Positions 1 through 9,076 of a stretch of DNA of 64,000 nt are shown here, one piece after another. Under the pieces are notes generated by a model that worked only from the letters and a program-made list of their open reading frames with translations, searched no databases and was not told the origin of the DNA. The stretch covers positions 49,804-113,803 of the forward strand of contig JAIQEX010000004.1 of the NCBI GenBank assembly GCA_020073615.1, in the 5' to 3' direction. Numbering within the stretch: the first letter of the stretch is position 1; every line of letters starts with the position of its first letter. The DNA comes from Terriglobia bacterium (GTDB lineage: Bacteria > Acidobacteriota > Terriglobia > Bryobacterales > Bryobacteraceae). The position numbers and the translations under genes were made by a program.

Positions 1-421
1 GGCGCTGCTCCTCGGGAGCAAAAGCGCGGCCGCGAAAGGGCTCGACACCGAGGGCTTGAAAGAAGCCGCTGGAGACTTCGGCGATGTTGACTTGCACCGG
101 CTCGCTGCCGCCGGAAACAGATACCAGCAGATCTTCCCATACCGCCAGGCCCGCGAACGTGCTGTTCTGAGTACGAAGATCGTCGAAATTCGGGTCCGCC
201 AGGTTCATTCGGTGACCGTCAGGAGCCTGTTCCCACACGCGCACGATCTTTTGCGGATCCGGATAAGGAAGCGCGCGCAGCAGAACGGCGTCCACAACAG
301 AAAAAATTGCCGTGGATGCGCCGATGCCGAGCGCCAGCGTCAGTACTGCGGCTGCGGCAAATCCGGGAGATTTTGTGAGCACCCGCAAGCCATAGCGCAA
401 TTCGCGAAGCAACGTTTCCAT
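1..421 (-). CDS. ADOP-type ABC transporter permease, N-terminal part (runs off left edge)
   Basis: The start ATG is at 421 and the frame stays open to position 1, giving the first 140 residues only. The protein opens METLLRELRYGLRVLTKSPG, followed by a hydrophobic stretch with LALGIGASTAIFSVVDAVLL. This is the classic start of Acidobacteria-duplicated (ADOP) MacB/FtsX-like permeases: a cytoplasmic lead, then the first transmembrane helix. The following periplasmic MacB-type core has begun (residues about 55-140, with a QALGVEPFRGRAF segment). These permeases usually work with a separate ABC ATPase and often sit beside a PadR-type regulator, but neither is visible in the 690 bases upstream. 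Substrate is unknown. The family call is confident. Completeness cannot be judged because the rest lies outside the window. Confidence 0.85.
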   Translation of the reverse strand, partial: METLLRELRYGLRVLTKSPGFAAAAVLTLALGIGASTAIFSVVDAVLLRALPYPDPQKIVRVWEQAPDGHRMNLADPNFDDLRTQNSTFAGLAVWEDLLVSVSGGSEPVQVNIAEVSSGFFQALGVEPFRGRAFAPEEQR

Positions 422-1111
422 CCACGCCTCCGATGGGGACCGCCTTCCGGGCGACCTCAAGCGATCATACTGCAAACGTCCATTCCCGCGCGGCGCAGAG
501 TTCTCGCCACACCGCTTGCGCCGGCCGATGCCGCGGTCCGCTCCGGCGCAACGCGCGCCGGCGGTTCTGCCGGGTCCTCTTGGCTGGTTCTGCAAGTGCC
601 GCCGCACGCCGCAAGCGCGTCTCCGGGCGCTTGCTTGGAACCCGATCCTCCCACAGTGGTCCGCGCGTATTACCGGCGAAAGAAAACTCCAGTTCCCGCC
701 GATGTATCGAAGCCCACTCCCGAATCAGGCGGAGCGTCTTCGACCGGGTGAGTCCGGCCGCCACCTTCCCCGTCAGATCGAACCCTGCCGGTGATCGTCA
801 CGACCGCCATCGGCACAGTCTCAGTTTACCGTGTCCGTTGGAACTGGCAGGTGAGGCCATGCGCTGCGGCGCGGGCTTCCGGATTCAGGGCGGGTCCGGG
901 CTGAATAAGTGAAGGATCCACCCAGCCAGGATGGAGGTCCGGATTTGGGTTGCCGGGACAGCTTTGAGGTGCGTCCGCCCGCGCCAGGGCGGTGCCGCGC
1001 CGGCTACAGAAAGGTGGGAAGATGTTTTGGGGATTCTAAAGACCTTGCAAGCGCGTTAAGCTATCGGACAACTCCCCCGATGAGATTATTAGCAGCAGAG
1101 GCTTTCGAAAG
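422..1111. other. 690-base stretch without a convincing intact gene
   Basis: No reading frame here has both a plausible start and recognisable protein content. The one hint of coding history is on the minus strand at about 620-782, where the frame reads FDLTGKVAAGLTRSKTLRLI followed by REWASIHRRELE. This resembles the C-terminal part of small DUF4160 proteins (a short strand, then an LxLVxEWxxLHxxEL helix), but an in-frame stop lies just upstream and no N-terminal half is visible. It is best read as a possible remnant. The stretch also holds the upstream regions of the leftward permease and of the rightward methyltransferase. Confidence 0.4.
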
Positions 1112-2071
1112 GTGCTTCCGCAGAAACCACCAAGCCGACGTCCGGCGCCGAAGCCGCGTGCATCGCGGCCAATAACGACGATTCCCAGTCTATTCGCGGG
1201 TGACGGCCGGGTCCATCGCTTCGACGCCACGGAACAGGGGCGGATCGAGGACCTCTTTAGCGCAGGTGCCCGTACGTCCGCCCTGATCTGCGGGGATACC
1301 GATGCCGTCCTGTCAGTCCTGCCCGAATGCAGTTTCCAAAGCTGCATCACCTCTCCGCCATATTGGTCGCTCCGCGATTACAACATCCCCGGCCAGCTTG
1401 GACTTGAGGACTCGGTCTTCGCCTATATCGAGCACCTGGCCAGGGTGTTTTCCCAGGTGCGGCGGGTATTGAAGGACGACGGCACGCTCTGGCTTAACAT
1501 CGGCGACTCCTACACTTCCGGGGGCCGCACCTGGCGTGCTTCCGATAAGAAGAATCCGGTGCGCGCCATGGACGTGCGCCCTCCGACTCCTGCAGGCCTG
1601 AAACCCAAAGACCTGATTGGCGTGCCATGGCTGCTGGCCTTCGCTCTCCAGAAGGAGGGCTGGTACCTCCGGGCTGACATAATCTGGAACAAGCCCAACT
1701 GTCAGCCGGAGAGCGTGAAGGATCGCCCCACACGGAGCCACGAGTACGTTTTTCTATTCAGCAAAAGCGAGCACTACCGCTATGACCCCGCCGGGGTGCG
1801 CGGCCCAAACGGCCGCAACATCCGCACGGTTTGGGACATCCATACGCGCCCCTATCCCGAGGCCCATTTTGCCACCTTTCCTCCAGCGCTGGTGGAGCCC
1901 TGCATCAAACTGGGATCGAGCCCTCACCAACTCATCCTCGATCCCTTCATCGGCTCCGGCACAACGGGCCTCGTGGCGCTGAAGCTGGATCGCCGATTCG
2001 TGGGGATCGAGTTGAACCCATCCTATCTGCAAATTGCCGAAAGCCGCCTGAATGGGGATCTCATCCGGTGA
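1112..2071 (+). CDS. Type II DNA methyltransferase, beta class (probable N4-cytosine)
   Basis: This is the modification enzyme of a restriction-modification pair. It should transfer a methyl group from S-adenosylmethionine to DNA. The catalytic motif TSPPYW is at residues 80-85, near the N terminus, and the SAM-binding motif DPFIGSGTTG is near residue 277, close to the C terminus. This order (motif IV before motif I) defines beta-class enzymes, and the S-P-P-Y-W form is typical of m4C methyltransferases such as those paired with CCCGGG-cutting enzymes. About 319 residues is normal length. The start is uncertain: GTG at 1112 is used here, the first 50 residues look weakly conserved, and a later start is possible. 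It overlaps the downstream nuclease gene by four bases (GTGA), so the two are translationally coupled. Confidence 0.88.
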   Translation: MLPQKPPSRRPAPKPRASRPITTIPSLFAGDGRVHRFDATEQGRIEDLFSAGARTSALICGDTDAVLSVLPECSFQSCITSPPYWSLRDYNIPGQLGLEDSVFAYIEHLARVFSQVRRVLKDDGTLWLNIGDSYTSGGRTWRASDKKNPVRAMDVRPPTPAGLKPKDLIGVPWLLAFALQKEGWYLRADIIWNKPNCQPESVKDRPTRSHEYVFLFSKSEHYRYDPAGVRGPNGRNIRTVWDIHTRPYPEAHFATFPPALVEPCIKLGSSPHQLILDPFIGSGTTGLVALKLDRRFVGIELNPSYLQIAESRLNGDLIR

Positions 2072-3032
2072 GCGTGACGCCGCTGAGCCCTTCGCGCCAG
2101 GTGATCTTCCATCAGATGCTGGTTGCGGCGCGCAGGACCGCGCTTATGGACGCTTTGAGCGAAGCGTTGGGCATGATCGATCCCAATCTGCTGAAGCAGC
2201 AAATCTCCCGCTATGTGCCGAAGGACGCTCAAAAACTCCTCGCCGCCGCAGGCATCCGCGACGAGCATGTGTTCCCGGTTCCCGCCATTCTGGAGCGGCA
2301 GCCCACACTGATTGGCTATTACCGCCTCCTGCTCGGTATCTCCCAGAAGCGTTTCTACCGCAAGGGCACCGATATGGGGCAGTTCAAGAGCATGGAATCC
2401 CGCGGTCTTCTCAATCCGAGGAAGCTGCCGGATCTGGACAACTATTGCGCCGTCATGGCCCGGCATCTCGCAGAGTTGGTGCGTCAGATTTCGCCCAGGA
2501 TCACGGCACGGGACGTTTCCGAGCTGCCCTTGCTTACCCTGGGCGCGCAGCTCTATGGCAGCAACAACAATGCCATCGGCAGGAGAGCGACTCTCGACGT
2601 TTTTGTTTCGGTGGCGGAGATCGTGAAGGATTTCATCGTCAGCCAGCACGCCAAGAAGATCACGCTCATCAACGCATCGAGCGCAAAGTGGTTCTCACGC
2701 TCAGCACCGACCCGGACATCCGCATCCAGGAGGAGTTTGAAGGTAAGCTGCGCAACAAGGTGGCCATCGAGATCAAGGGCGGAACCGGCGTAAGCAATGC
2801 CCACAACCGCGCGGGCGAAGCGGAGAAGCCCCACCAAAAGGCCAGGAAGCAGGGTTTCAGGGACTTCTGGACACTCATTTCCAAGTCCGGCCTGAGCATG
2901 GAGAAACTGCAGCAGGAATCGCCCACTACGAATTCATGGTTTGACGTCGCACAGGTTTTGGCGCGCGATGGCGCCGATTGGCACGACTTCCGCAGCAGGT
3001 TTGCGGGGGAGGCCGGTATTCCCCTGGATTGA
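2068..3032 (+). pseudogene. XcyI-family type II restriction endonuclease, interrupted by a single-base frameshift
   Basis: The start GTG at 2068 overlaps the methyltransferase stop. The first frame carries residues 1 to about 207 (GYYRLLLGISQKRFYRKG, LPLLTLGAQLYGSNNNAIG, then LINASS). At about 2685-2693 the homology jumps to another frame (RKVVLTLSTDPDIRI, NKVAIEIKGGTGVSNAHNR, ending AGIPLD at 3032). Together the halves match the layout of the XcyI family, whose members recognise CCCGGG. The DPD plus EIK residues look like a PD-(D/E)XK active site. The shift equals one lost base. No strong slippery heptamer is seen, so programmed frameshifting is unlikely. If the shift is real, the nuclease lacks its catalytic half and only the methyltransferase works. 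If it is a sequencing error, the pair is an active R-M system. Confidence 0.85.
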
Positions 3033-3037
3033 GCCTC

Positions 3038-4141
3038 TCACTTCTTCTCCATCCAACTCGCCCAGTACTCCTTCCATTCCACCTGTTCCCCCGCGGGCAG
3101 CACATGGATGGGGTTTAACCCGTCGAGCATCACGGCGTACTCGTCGGTGTGCGTTTTCTTGTGCTGGTTGGCCAGCGCCTTGGGATGCGGTCCGTGGTGG
3201 ATGCCGCGCGGGTGTAGCGTGCAGTATCCCGGCTTGATGTTGTCCTTGCTGAAAAAATCGCCGTCGTGGTAGAAGATGAACTCGTCGTAGTCGGTGTTGC
3301 GGTGGAAGAACGGAACGCGCATGGCCGCGGGGTCCTGCTCCAGCGGGCGCGGCAGGAACGTGCACACCACGGCGCCTTCGGTCTGAAACGTGGAGTGGGC
3401 GCTGGGCGGCAGGTGGCCGCGGTGGCTCATGATGGGGCGTATGTCGCGCATGTTGATCTTCCACACCGTAAGATCGCCCTTCCAGCCGACCACATCGATG
3501 GGGTTGAACGGGTAGACCACCTTCGAGATCTCGTCGTCCACCTTGATGCGCACCTCCCATTCGCGATTGTCGTCGAGGTGCGGCGCGGGCTCGGGGGTCG
3601 TTACCACGCCGGGGTCGTAGAGCGCGTGGTGGCCGATGAGGCCCTTGTCGGGCGGCTCGAACTCGGTGCGCGATTGGATGATGAGGAAGAAATTGTCCTG
3701 CGTCTCCGGCAGCAGGCGGTAGGTGACCGCGCGCGGCACCACCAGATAATCGCCGGGCTCGAAGGCGAGCGGTCCGAAATCGGTCTCCATGGTTCCCTTG
3801 CCGCGATGCACGAAGATCAGCTCGTCGCCATCGGCGTTGCGGTAGTAGAACGGCATCGGTTGCGAGCGCCGCGAAACGTACAGCGTCACATCGTGGTTGC
3901 CCAGGAAGGCGACGGGCATGCCCTCGGGATCGTGGCAATCCGCCGGCGCCAGCTTGTTCAAATCGAACAGGTGCGGCCGCAGCTTCCCCTCGAAGCGAAT
4001 CCAGCCCGTGGGCGGGTGCGCGTGATAGAGATGCGCGCTCTTGCCGTAGAAGCCCTTGCGCCCGTGCTCCTCTTCGTAGGTGCCCTCCGGGATGCCGACA
4101 TGCGCCTGCGATGCGAATTTCCCCTTCTTGAGTGGGTACAT
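3038..4141 (-). CDS. hmgA: Homogentisate 1,2-dioxygenase
   Basis: This non-heme Fe(II) enzyme opens the ring of homogentisate to give maleylacetoacetate in tyrosine and phenylalanine breakdown. The 367-residue protein has the family's double-cupin layout. The N-terminal part contains GDELIFVHRGKG and EPGDYLVVPRAVTYRL. The C-terminal metal site region contains FFHRNTDYDEFIFYHDGDF and IHHGPHP, which supply the His/Glu iron ligands. The ATG at 4141 is preceded by GGAGGG at proper spacing. No other tyrosine-catabolism gene (maleylacetoacetate isomerase, fumarylacetoacetase, HPPD) lies next to it, so the pathway is presumably scattered. It ends only six bases from the convergent nuclease gene. Confidence 0.93.
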   Translation of the reverse strand: MYPLKKGKFASQAHVGIPEGTYEEEHGRKGFYGKSAHLYHAHPPTGWIRFEGKLRPHLFDLNKLAPADCHDPEGMPVAFLGNHDVTLYVSRRSQPMPFYYRNADGDELIFVHRGKGTMETDFGPLAFEPGDYLVVPRAVTYRLLPETQDNFFLIIQSRTEFEPPDKGLIGHHALYDPGVVTTPEPAPHLDDNREWEVRIKVDDEISKVVYPFNPIDVVGWKGDLTVWKINMRDIRPIMSHRGHLPPSAHSTFQTEGAVVCTFLPRPLEQDPAAMRVPFFHRNTDYDEFIFYHDGDFFSKDNIKPGYCTLHPRGIHHGPHPKALANQHKKTHTDEYAVMLDGLNPIHVLPAGEQVEWKEYWASWMEKK

Positions 4142-4255
4142 ACGCCCTCCAATTACAGGATACTTGCGATGCGGCGCAAGGGGGTATAGACTTTCCCCAA
4201 TCAGGGAGGGTACACGGTGTCGCGACTACCGTGGTTCTAATCGACGGGCCCTCTT

Positions 4256-5668
4256 TCAGCGGCCCGGCCGTCCGAAAACTTGCGCTTCAAAAACGGAGAG
4301 CCGTGCTTGGGGATCGCGCCAGGCATGCGGGCCGAGCAGGCACTTGCGTGCCAGCGCGCGCAGGAACGCCTCGGCGGTCCACCCATAATGCGCCGCCACC
4401 TGCGGCAGCAGCAGACCGCAATGTCCGTTCAGACTGAGAAAGGCGCCATGGCGGCCGATGCGAAAACCTTCGCTGCCCCGCATGGCGCGGAAGGGCGTGA
4501 GCACGGAGATTTCGATATCGGCCGGCCCTTCAATGGCGACGCCCGGCTGGAAACGGGAATCGTCCAGCGCCGCCGCCAGCGCCAGGTGTCCCACTTCTTC
4601 GGACAGCGGCAGGTGCCCCGCGCAATTGCCCACGCAGCCGAGCAGTTCTTCGCCGCGGTGCAGGCTCACGAAAACCCCGCGCCGGGCGCAAAGCGCGGCC
4701 GACCCGTGGCGTGCCGCCACGGGCTGGCGGGTTCCCGTATCGCGCAACCGCCGGAGCGTCTCGCCGGCGCTATCGAGCAGCGCTTCCCGGTCCGGTGCTT
4801 CCAACTCGAAGGCGGAGCGTGGAAAGTAACCCAGGGCTGCATAGCTGACCGAGTGGCTGTAGTCGCCCGTAATTTCGCCGGAGGTCTGGTAGTCCAGGGT
4901 GGCCTGGTAAATGGTGTCGCCCGCGATGCGGTTGAGCACGTCCAGCAACAACGCGATGGGCCCCGATCCGCACACCGTGGCGCCGTTGGCGGAGAGGGTC
5001 TCCAGGAACCAGGACGAGTCCAGGCTGCCGGCCGCATCGATGCACTCGAAATCGAGCGCCCGCAGGCGCGCCGGGACGGCGGCATCGTCGGGGAAAGGCA
5101 CGTAAGAGAAGCCGCGCCCGTAGTGCGTGAAGTCGCTCGACGCCACGAAGACCACTCCGGGGCGCCACACCGCGGCCAGCCGGCCGGCGGCCGCGTGCCG
5201 CTCGTCCTCGCTCATGTGTCCGACGTACAGCGGGGTGACGCAGCCGTGAGGCACCGCTTTTTGCAGGAACGGCAACTGGATTTCGAAGGAATGATCGCAG
5301 ACGCGGCCCTCCGCCACGCGGTTAAACGGGCCGGCGAACTCGCGGTCGATGGCTACTTCGCCGAATGGCGTAGCGATCGCTTCGGTGTCCGGCGCCGCGA
5401 TGCCATTCAGGCGGCCGTGGTGCGGAAAGGCCAGCACCACGATCCGCTCCGGCCGCTGTTGCTGGAGCGAGCGGTAAACCGCGGCGGCCACGGCGCCGGA
5501 ATACCACGGAGCGGCGTGCGGCACGACGAACCCCATACCGCCCGCGGTGAGAAAAGGGCCGGTGCGCGCCCGCGATTCTTCGAAGCGCTCCTCCAGCAGG
5601 CGTTCCAGGTCCGCGGCGGAATCCGGATACCAGGGGCCGCTAAAGGGCGAAATGTGGACAGCACTCAT
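4256..5668 (-). CDS. AmmeMemoRadiSam system protein B fused to protein A (MEMO-AMMECR1)
   Basis: This is a two-domain protein of 470 residues. Residues 1 to about 280 form a MEMO domain, with VVPHAAPWYSG near the N terminus, DHSFEIQLPFLQ and ASSDFTHYG, and YSHSVSYAALGYF at its end. Residues from about 290 form an AMMECR1 domain (FVSLHRGEELLGCVGN, IEISVLTPFRAM, LLPQVAAHYGWTAEAF). In many bacteria these are separate genes beside a radical SAM gene, and here the third member lies directly upstream with a three-base gap. The biochemical role of the trio is not established. The fusion argues that A and B act on the same substrate or complex. The fold assignment is confident; the function is unknown. 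Confidence 0.9.
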   Translation of the reverse strand: MSAVHISPFSGPWYPDSAADLERLLEERFEESRARTGPFLTAGGMGFVVPHAAPWYSGAVAAAVYRSLQQQRPERIVVLAFPHHGRLNGIAAPDTEAIATPFGEVAIDREFAGPFNRVAEGRVCDHSFEIQLPFLQKAVPHGCVTPLYVGHMSEDERHAAAGRLAAVWRPGVVFVASSDFTHYGRGFSYVPFPDDAAVPARLRALDFECIDAAGSLDSSWFLETLSANGATVCGSGPIALLLDVLNRIAGDTIYQATLDYQTSGEITGDYSHSVSYAALGYFPRSAFELEAPDREALLDSAGETLRRLRDTGTRQPVAARHGSAALCARRGVFVSLHRGEELLGCVGNCAGHLPLSEEVGHLALAAALDDSRFQPGVAIEGPADIEISVLTPFRAMRGSEGFRIGRHGAFLSLNGHCGLLLPQVAAHYGWTAEAFLRALARKCLLGPHAWRDPQARLSVFEAQVFGRPGR

Positions 5669-5671
5669 GGC

Positions 5672-6775
5672 TCATCCGCAGCGAATGTGGACCAGGCCCG
5701 CATCCGCTTCCCGATGGCGCGGCAGCGCGCCCCAAACGCCCGGAATCGCGGCCCCGCAGCCCGGGCAATTTCCGCCGACGGCCATGCGGTTGCGCAACAC
5801 GCGGAATCCACGCCGTTCGACGACCGTGACGCCGCAGGAAGGGCAGCGGGTGTTTTCCAGGTCCGCCGTCTCGCCGGGCAGGTTGCCGGCGTAGACGTAG
5901 TGGAGTCCCGCGGCGCGCCCCAGCGCGGCCGCGCGCGCCAGCGTTTCGGGCGGCGTGTTCTCCGGCCCCAGCATTTTGTAGTCCTGGTGGAACGCCGTGA
6001 CGTGCCACGGGATGGCGGGCGAGATGCCGGCCAGGAACTCCGCGATCGCGCGCAGCTCGCCATCGGAATCGTTGAACCCCGGGACGACCAGGGTGACGAC
6101 CTCCAGCCAGAAGCCCATCTGGTGAATGCGGCGAATCGACTCCAGGATCGGCGCGATTCTTCCTCCCAATTCGTGGTAGCGCCGGTCGTCGAAGCTCTTC
6201 AGGTCCACCTTGTACAGGTCCACCCAGGGGCGTATGAACTCCAGCACCTCCGGGGTGGCATTGCCGTTGGAGACGAAACCGGTGGCAAGGCCCGCGGCCT
6301 TGGCCTCCCGAAACACGGCCACGGCCCATTCGGCGGTGATCAGCGGTTCGTTATACGTGCTCACCACGCTCGCCGCGCCCTGGCGCACGGCCAAGCTCAC
6401 GATCTCTTCCGGTTCGGCCGTCTGGAAATCCAGCGTCGAGCGGTAATCGCGCAAGGCCTGGGAGGAGACCCAGTTCTGGCAGTAGCCACAATGGAGGTCG
6501 CAGCCGAGCATGCCGAAGCTCAGCGCGCGCGTGCCGGGGAGGGCGTGAAAGAAAGGCTTCTTCTCGATGGGGTCGCTATACACCGCGTTGACGTAGCCGA
6601 AGGGCGCGTAGAGTTTTCCGTCGCGGTTATAGCGGACCTTGCAGACCCCGGCAAAGCCCGGGCCGATGGGACAGCGGTGGCCGCAGGCGAAGCACTCCAC
6701 GCGCTTGCGGTCCAGCGGCCGGTATAATTGCGCCTCGCGGGTCTGGCGGCCGAGCTGTTCAGCCAGAGTCTGCAT
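5672..6775 (-). CDS. amrS: AmmeMemoRadiSam system radical SAM enzyme
   Basis: This radical SAM protein of about 367 residues is the third component of the AmmeMemoRadiSam set. The 4Fe-4S/SAM motif is in GCDLHCGYCQNW (CxxxCxxC). An N-terminal Cys cluster (CFACGHRCPIGPGFAGVC) and a C-terminal Cys pair set (CPSCG and CPGCG) suggest extra metal or zinc sites. The conserved STYNEPLI segment is present. The start is placed at ATG 6775 (MQTLAEQLG), which has a purine-rich GGAAAGG just upstream; an extension to 6892 is open but looks non-coding. It is co-transcribed with the B/A fusion that follows. Its divergent neighbour is the Gfo/Idh gene, and the two promoters must lie in 6776-6897. Confidence 0.9.
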   Translation of the reverse strand: MQTLAEQLGRQTREAQLYRPLDRKRVECFACGHRCPIGPGFAGVCKVRYNRDGKLYAPFGYVNAVYSDPIEKKPFFHALPGTRALSFGMLGCDLHCGYCQNWVSSQALRDYRSTLDFQTAEPEEIVSLAVRQGAASVVSTYNEPLITAEWAVAVFREAKAAGLATGFVSNGNATPEVLEFIRPWVDLYKVDLKSFDDRRYHELGGRIAPILESIRRIHQMGFWLEVVTLVVPGFNDSDGELRAIAEFLAGISPAIPWHVTAFHQDYKMLGPENTPPETLARAAALGRAAGLHYVYAGNLPGETADLENTRCPSCGVTVVERRGFRVLRNRMAVGGNCPGCGAAIPGVWGALPRHREADAGLVHIRCG

Positions 6776-6897
6776 GGCCTTTCCGAGAGAAGGATCTGAA
6801 TTTATTATAGCGCCGCGGGGCGGGCGCTCTCGTCTCGGGGCGATTGCGAGCCGCGCACCCGGTAGGGCTAGAGTAGAGTGATAGCGAGGCAACCCTC

Positions 6898-8241
6898 ATG
6901 ACTACTAGCAGACGCCATTTCCTGGGCGCCGCCGCGGGACTCGCCGGGGCGATCGAGCTCGCGGCCGCGCAAAGCAACACGCCCGTTTCTCCCAACGACC
7001 GCATCCGCATCGCGCTCCTCGGCGCGGGTGGCCAGGGAAGCAACGATACCCGCAACGCGCTCTCCCTGGGCGGCGTGGAACTGGCCGCGGTGAGCGACGT
7101 TTACGACGGCCGCCTGAGGCGCGCCCGGGAGGTCTGGGGCGACCACGTCTTCACCACGCGCGATTATCGCGAGGTGTTGGCGCGGAAAGATATCGACGCG
7201 GTCATCATCGGCGCGCCCGACCACTGGCACCGGCAGATGGCCATTGACGCCATGAGCGCCGGCAAGGACGTCTACTGCGAGAAGCCCATGGTGCAGCGCG
7301 TGGACGACGGCAAGGACGTGGTTGAGGCGCAGCAGCGCACCGGACGCATCCTGCAGGTGGGCAGCCAGCGTGTCAGCTCCGTCATTTATCGGAAGGCCAA
7401 AGAACTGCTTGCCGCAGGCGCCATTGGCGAGCTGAACGTGGTAGAGGCCTGGGTGGATCGCGGCACCGCGCTCGGCGCCTGGCAGTATTCCATCCCGCCC
7501 GATGCCTCGCCCGCCACCATCGATTGGCACCGTTTTCTGGGACGCGCGCCCAAAGTGCCCTTCGACCCGGTGCGTCTCTTCCGCTGGCGCAACTATCGCG
7601 ACTACGGCACCGGCGTGGGCGGCGACCTCTTCGTGCACCTGTTCTCGGGGCTGCATTTCGTCACCGGCGCCACCGGTCCCACACGCGTTTACGCCACGGG
7701 CGGCCTCCGTTTCTGGAAAGACGGCCGCGACGTGCCCGACGTCCTGGTGGGCCTGTACGACTATCCGGCCGCGGCCGGCCACCCGGCCTTCAACCTCTCG
7801 CTGCGCGTGAATCTGATCGACGGCGCAGTGACGGAAAACCCGGGATTCCGGTTCATCGGAAGCGAGGGGTTACTGAGCATCGCGAGCGATGGCGTTACGC
7901 TCTCCAAAAGGCCGCGCGAGACCGAGCCGGGCTACACCATCGACACCTTCCCCAAGGCGCTCCAGGACCAGTTTTTGAAGGAATACCGCGAAAAATATCC
8001 GCCGCGGCCGCCTGCCGGCGCGGACCTGCAACAGGCGGAGGAGAAGTTTATGCCGCCGCGCGGCTACAGCGACTCACTCGACCATCACCGCAACTTCCTC
8101 CATGCGGTCCGCACGCGCCAACCGGTGGTCGAGGATGCCGTGTTCGGCTTCCGCGCCGCCGCTCCCGCACTGCTTTCGAACATCAGCCACTTCGAGCAGC
8201 GTGCGTGCCTGTGGAACCCGGAGACCATGACCGTGGGGTAG
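6898..8241 (+). CDS. Gfo/Idh/MocA-family oxidoreductase with Tat signal
   Basis: This is an NAD(P)-dependent sugar or cyclitol dehydrogenase-like protein of 447 residues, predicted to be exported. The N terminus carries a twin-arginine motif (SRRHFLGAAAGLAGAIELAA), followed by a Rossmann motif IALLGAGGQG and the conserved EKP signature in DVYCEKPMVQ near residue 125. The C-terminal part matches the Gfo/Idh substrate domain. Acidobacteria and Planctomycetes carry many such Tat-exported members whose substrates are unknown. Only six bases separate it from the ThuA-like gene, a pairing frequently seen and suggestive of joint sugar-derivative breakdown in the periplasm. Confidence 0.9.
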   Translation: MTTSRRHFLGAAAGLAGAIELAAAQSNTPVSPNDRIRIALLGAGGQGSNDTRNALSLGGVELAAVSDVYDGRLRRAREVWGDHVFTTRDYREVLARKDIDAVIIGAPDHWHRQMAIDAMSAGKDVYCEKPMVQRVDDGKDVVEAQQRTGRILQVGSQRVSSVIYRKAKELLAAGAIGELNVVEAWVDRGTALGAWQYSIPPDASPATIDWHRFLGRAPKVPFDPVRLFRWRNYRDYGTGVGGDLFVHLFSGLHFVTGATGPTRVYATGGLRFWKDGRDVPDVLVGLYDYPAAAGHPAFNLSLRVNLIDGAVTENPGFRFIGSEGLLSIASDGVTLSKRPRETEPGYTIDTFPKALQDQFLKEYREKYPPRPPAGADLQQAEEKFMPPRGYSDSLDHHRNFLHAVRTRQPVVEDAVFGFRAAAPALLSNISHFEQRACLWNPETMTVG

Positions 8242-8247
8242 GCCCTT

Positions 8248-9042
8248 ATGAAGTCCCGGATCATCTGCGCGCTCCTGTTGGGAACCGCCTTGGTCGCGCC
8301 CGCGCAGGCGCCACGAGCCAGGCTCCAGGCGTTGATCGTCACCGGCCAGAACGGTCACGACTGGCGCGCCACCACGCCGGTGCTCCGCAGATTGTTGGAG
8401 GACACGGGCCGCTTCGAGGTACGGGTGACCGAGGAGTTTCGCGGCGCGGGCCCGGAGACGATTGCGCCTTATGACGTGGTGATTTTGAATTACTACGAGA
8501 AGAAGATGCCCGAGCTTCGCTGGGGCGAACGGGCCGACACCGCGCTGGTGAACTACGTCCGCGGCGGCAAGGGGCTGGTAGTGTATCACTTCTCCTTGGC
8601 GGCCTTCGAGGGCTGGAACGAATTCGAGAAAATGTGCGGCGCCAACTGGCGTCCTAATAACGGCCACCACTCGGCGCGCCACGATTTCACGGTCGCCATC
8701 CAGGACAAGGAGCATCCCATCACCCGCGGCATGCCGGCCACCTTTCCGCAGGCCAACGACGAACTCTACGCGAACCTGAAATGGCAGCCCGAGGGCAGCT
8801 ACCACGTGCTGGCTACCGCCTGGGACGATCACTCGCGGTACAAGCCCGATGAGAAACAGCCGCTTCCGGGACGCGGGCTCGACCAGCCCATGTTGTGGAC
8901 GGTGAACTATAGCAGGGGGCGTGTCTTCGTCACCGCGCTGGGCCACGATCCCGACGCCATGAAGTCCGCAGGGTTCATCGCCACCCTCACGCGCGGCACC
9001 GAATGGGCGGCCACCGGGGGCGTGACACTGCCGCCTCCCTGA
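8248..9042 (+). CDS. ThuA-like (class I glutamine amidotransferase-like fold) secreted protein
   Basis: This 264-residue protein has an N-terminal signal peptide (MKSRIICALLLGTALVAPAQA). The mature part starts LQALIVTGQNGHDWRATTPV and contains DVVILNYYE and KGLVVYHFSLAAFEGW, then HDFTVAIQDKEHPITRGMP and VFVTALGHD. These are hallmarks of the ThuA domain, a GATase1-like fold first named from trehalose utilisation. No catalytic role is firmly established for the family. Cotranscription with the upstream Gfo/Idh gene suggests a role in carbohydrate metabolism. It converges on the tricorn protease gene with a 34-base gap and no obvious terminator hairpin. Confidence 0.88.
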   Translation: MKSRIICALLLGTALVAPAQAPRARLQALIVTGQNGHDWRATTPVLRRLLEDTGRFEVRVTEEFRGAGPETIAPYDVVILNYYEKKMPELRWGERADTALVNYVRGGKGLVVYHFSLAAFEGWNEFEKMCGANWRPNNGHHSARHDFTVAIQDKEHPITRGMPATFPQANDELYANLKWQPEGSYHVLATAWDDHSRYKPDEKQPLPGRGLDQPMLWTVNYSRGRVFVTALGHDPDAMKSAGFIATLTRGTEWAATGGVTLPPP

Positions 9043-9076
9043 GGAACTGCTCCGCGCCTCGCTCGTTCCGCGGCCG

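Noticed and set aside
620..782. DUF4160-like protein fragment on the minus strand
   Set aside because: The resemblance covers only about 30 residues with a stop just upstream; too weak to call as a gene.
2068..3032. Programmed -1 frameshift in the restriction nuclease
   Set aside because: No slippery heptamer or stimulatory structure is evident at about 2685-2693, and the lesion is of the same type as three others in the window.
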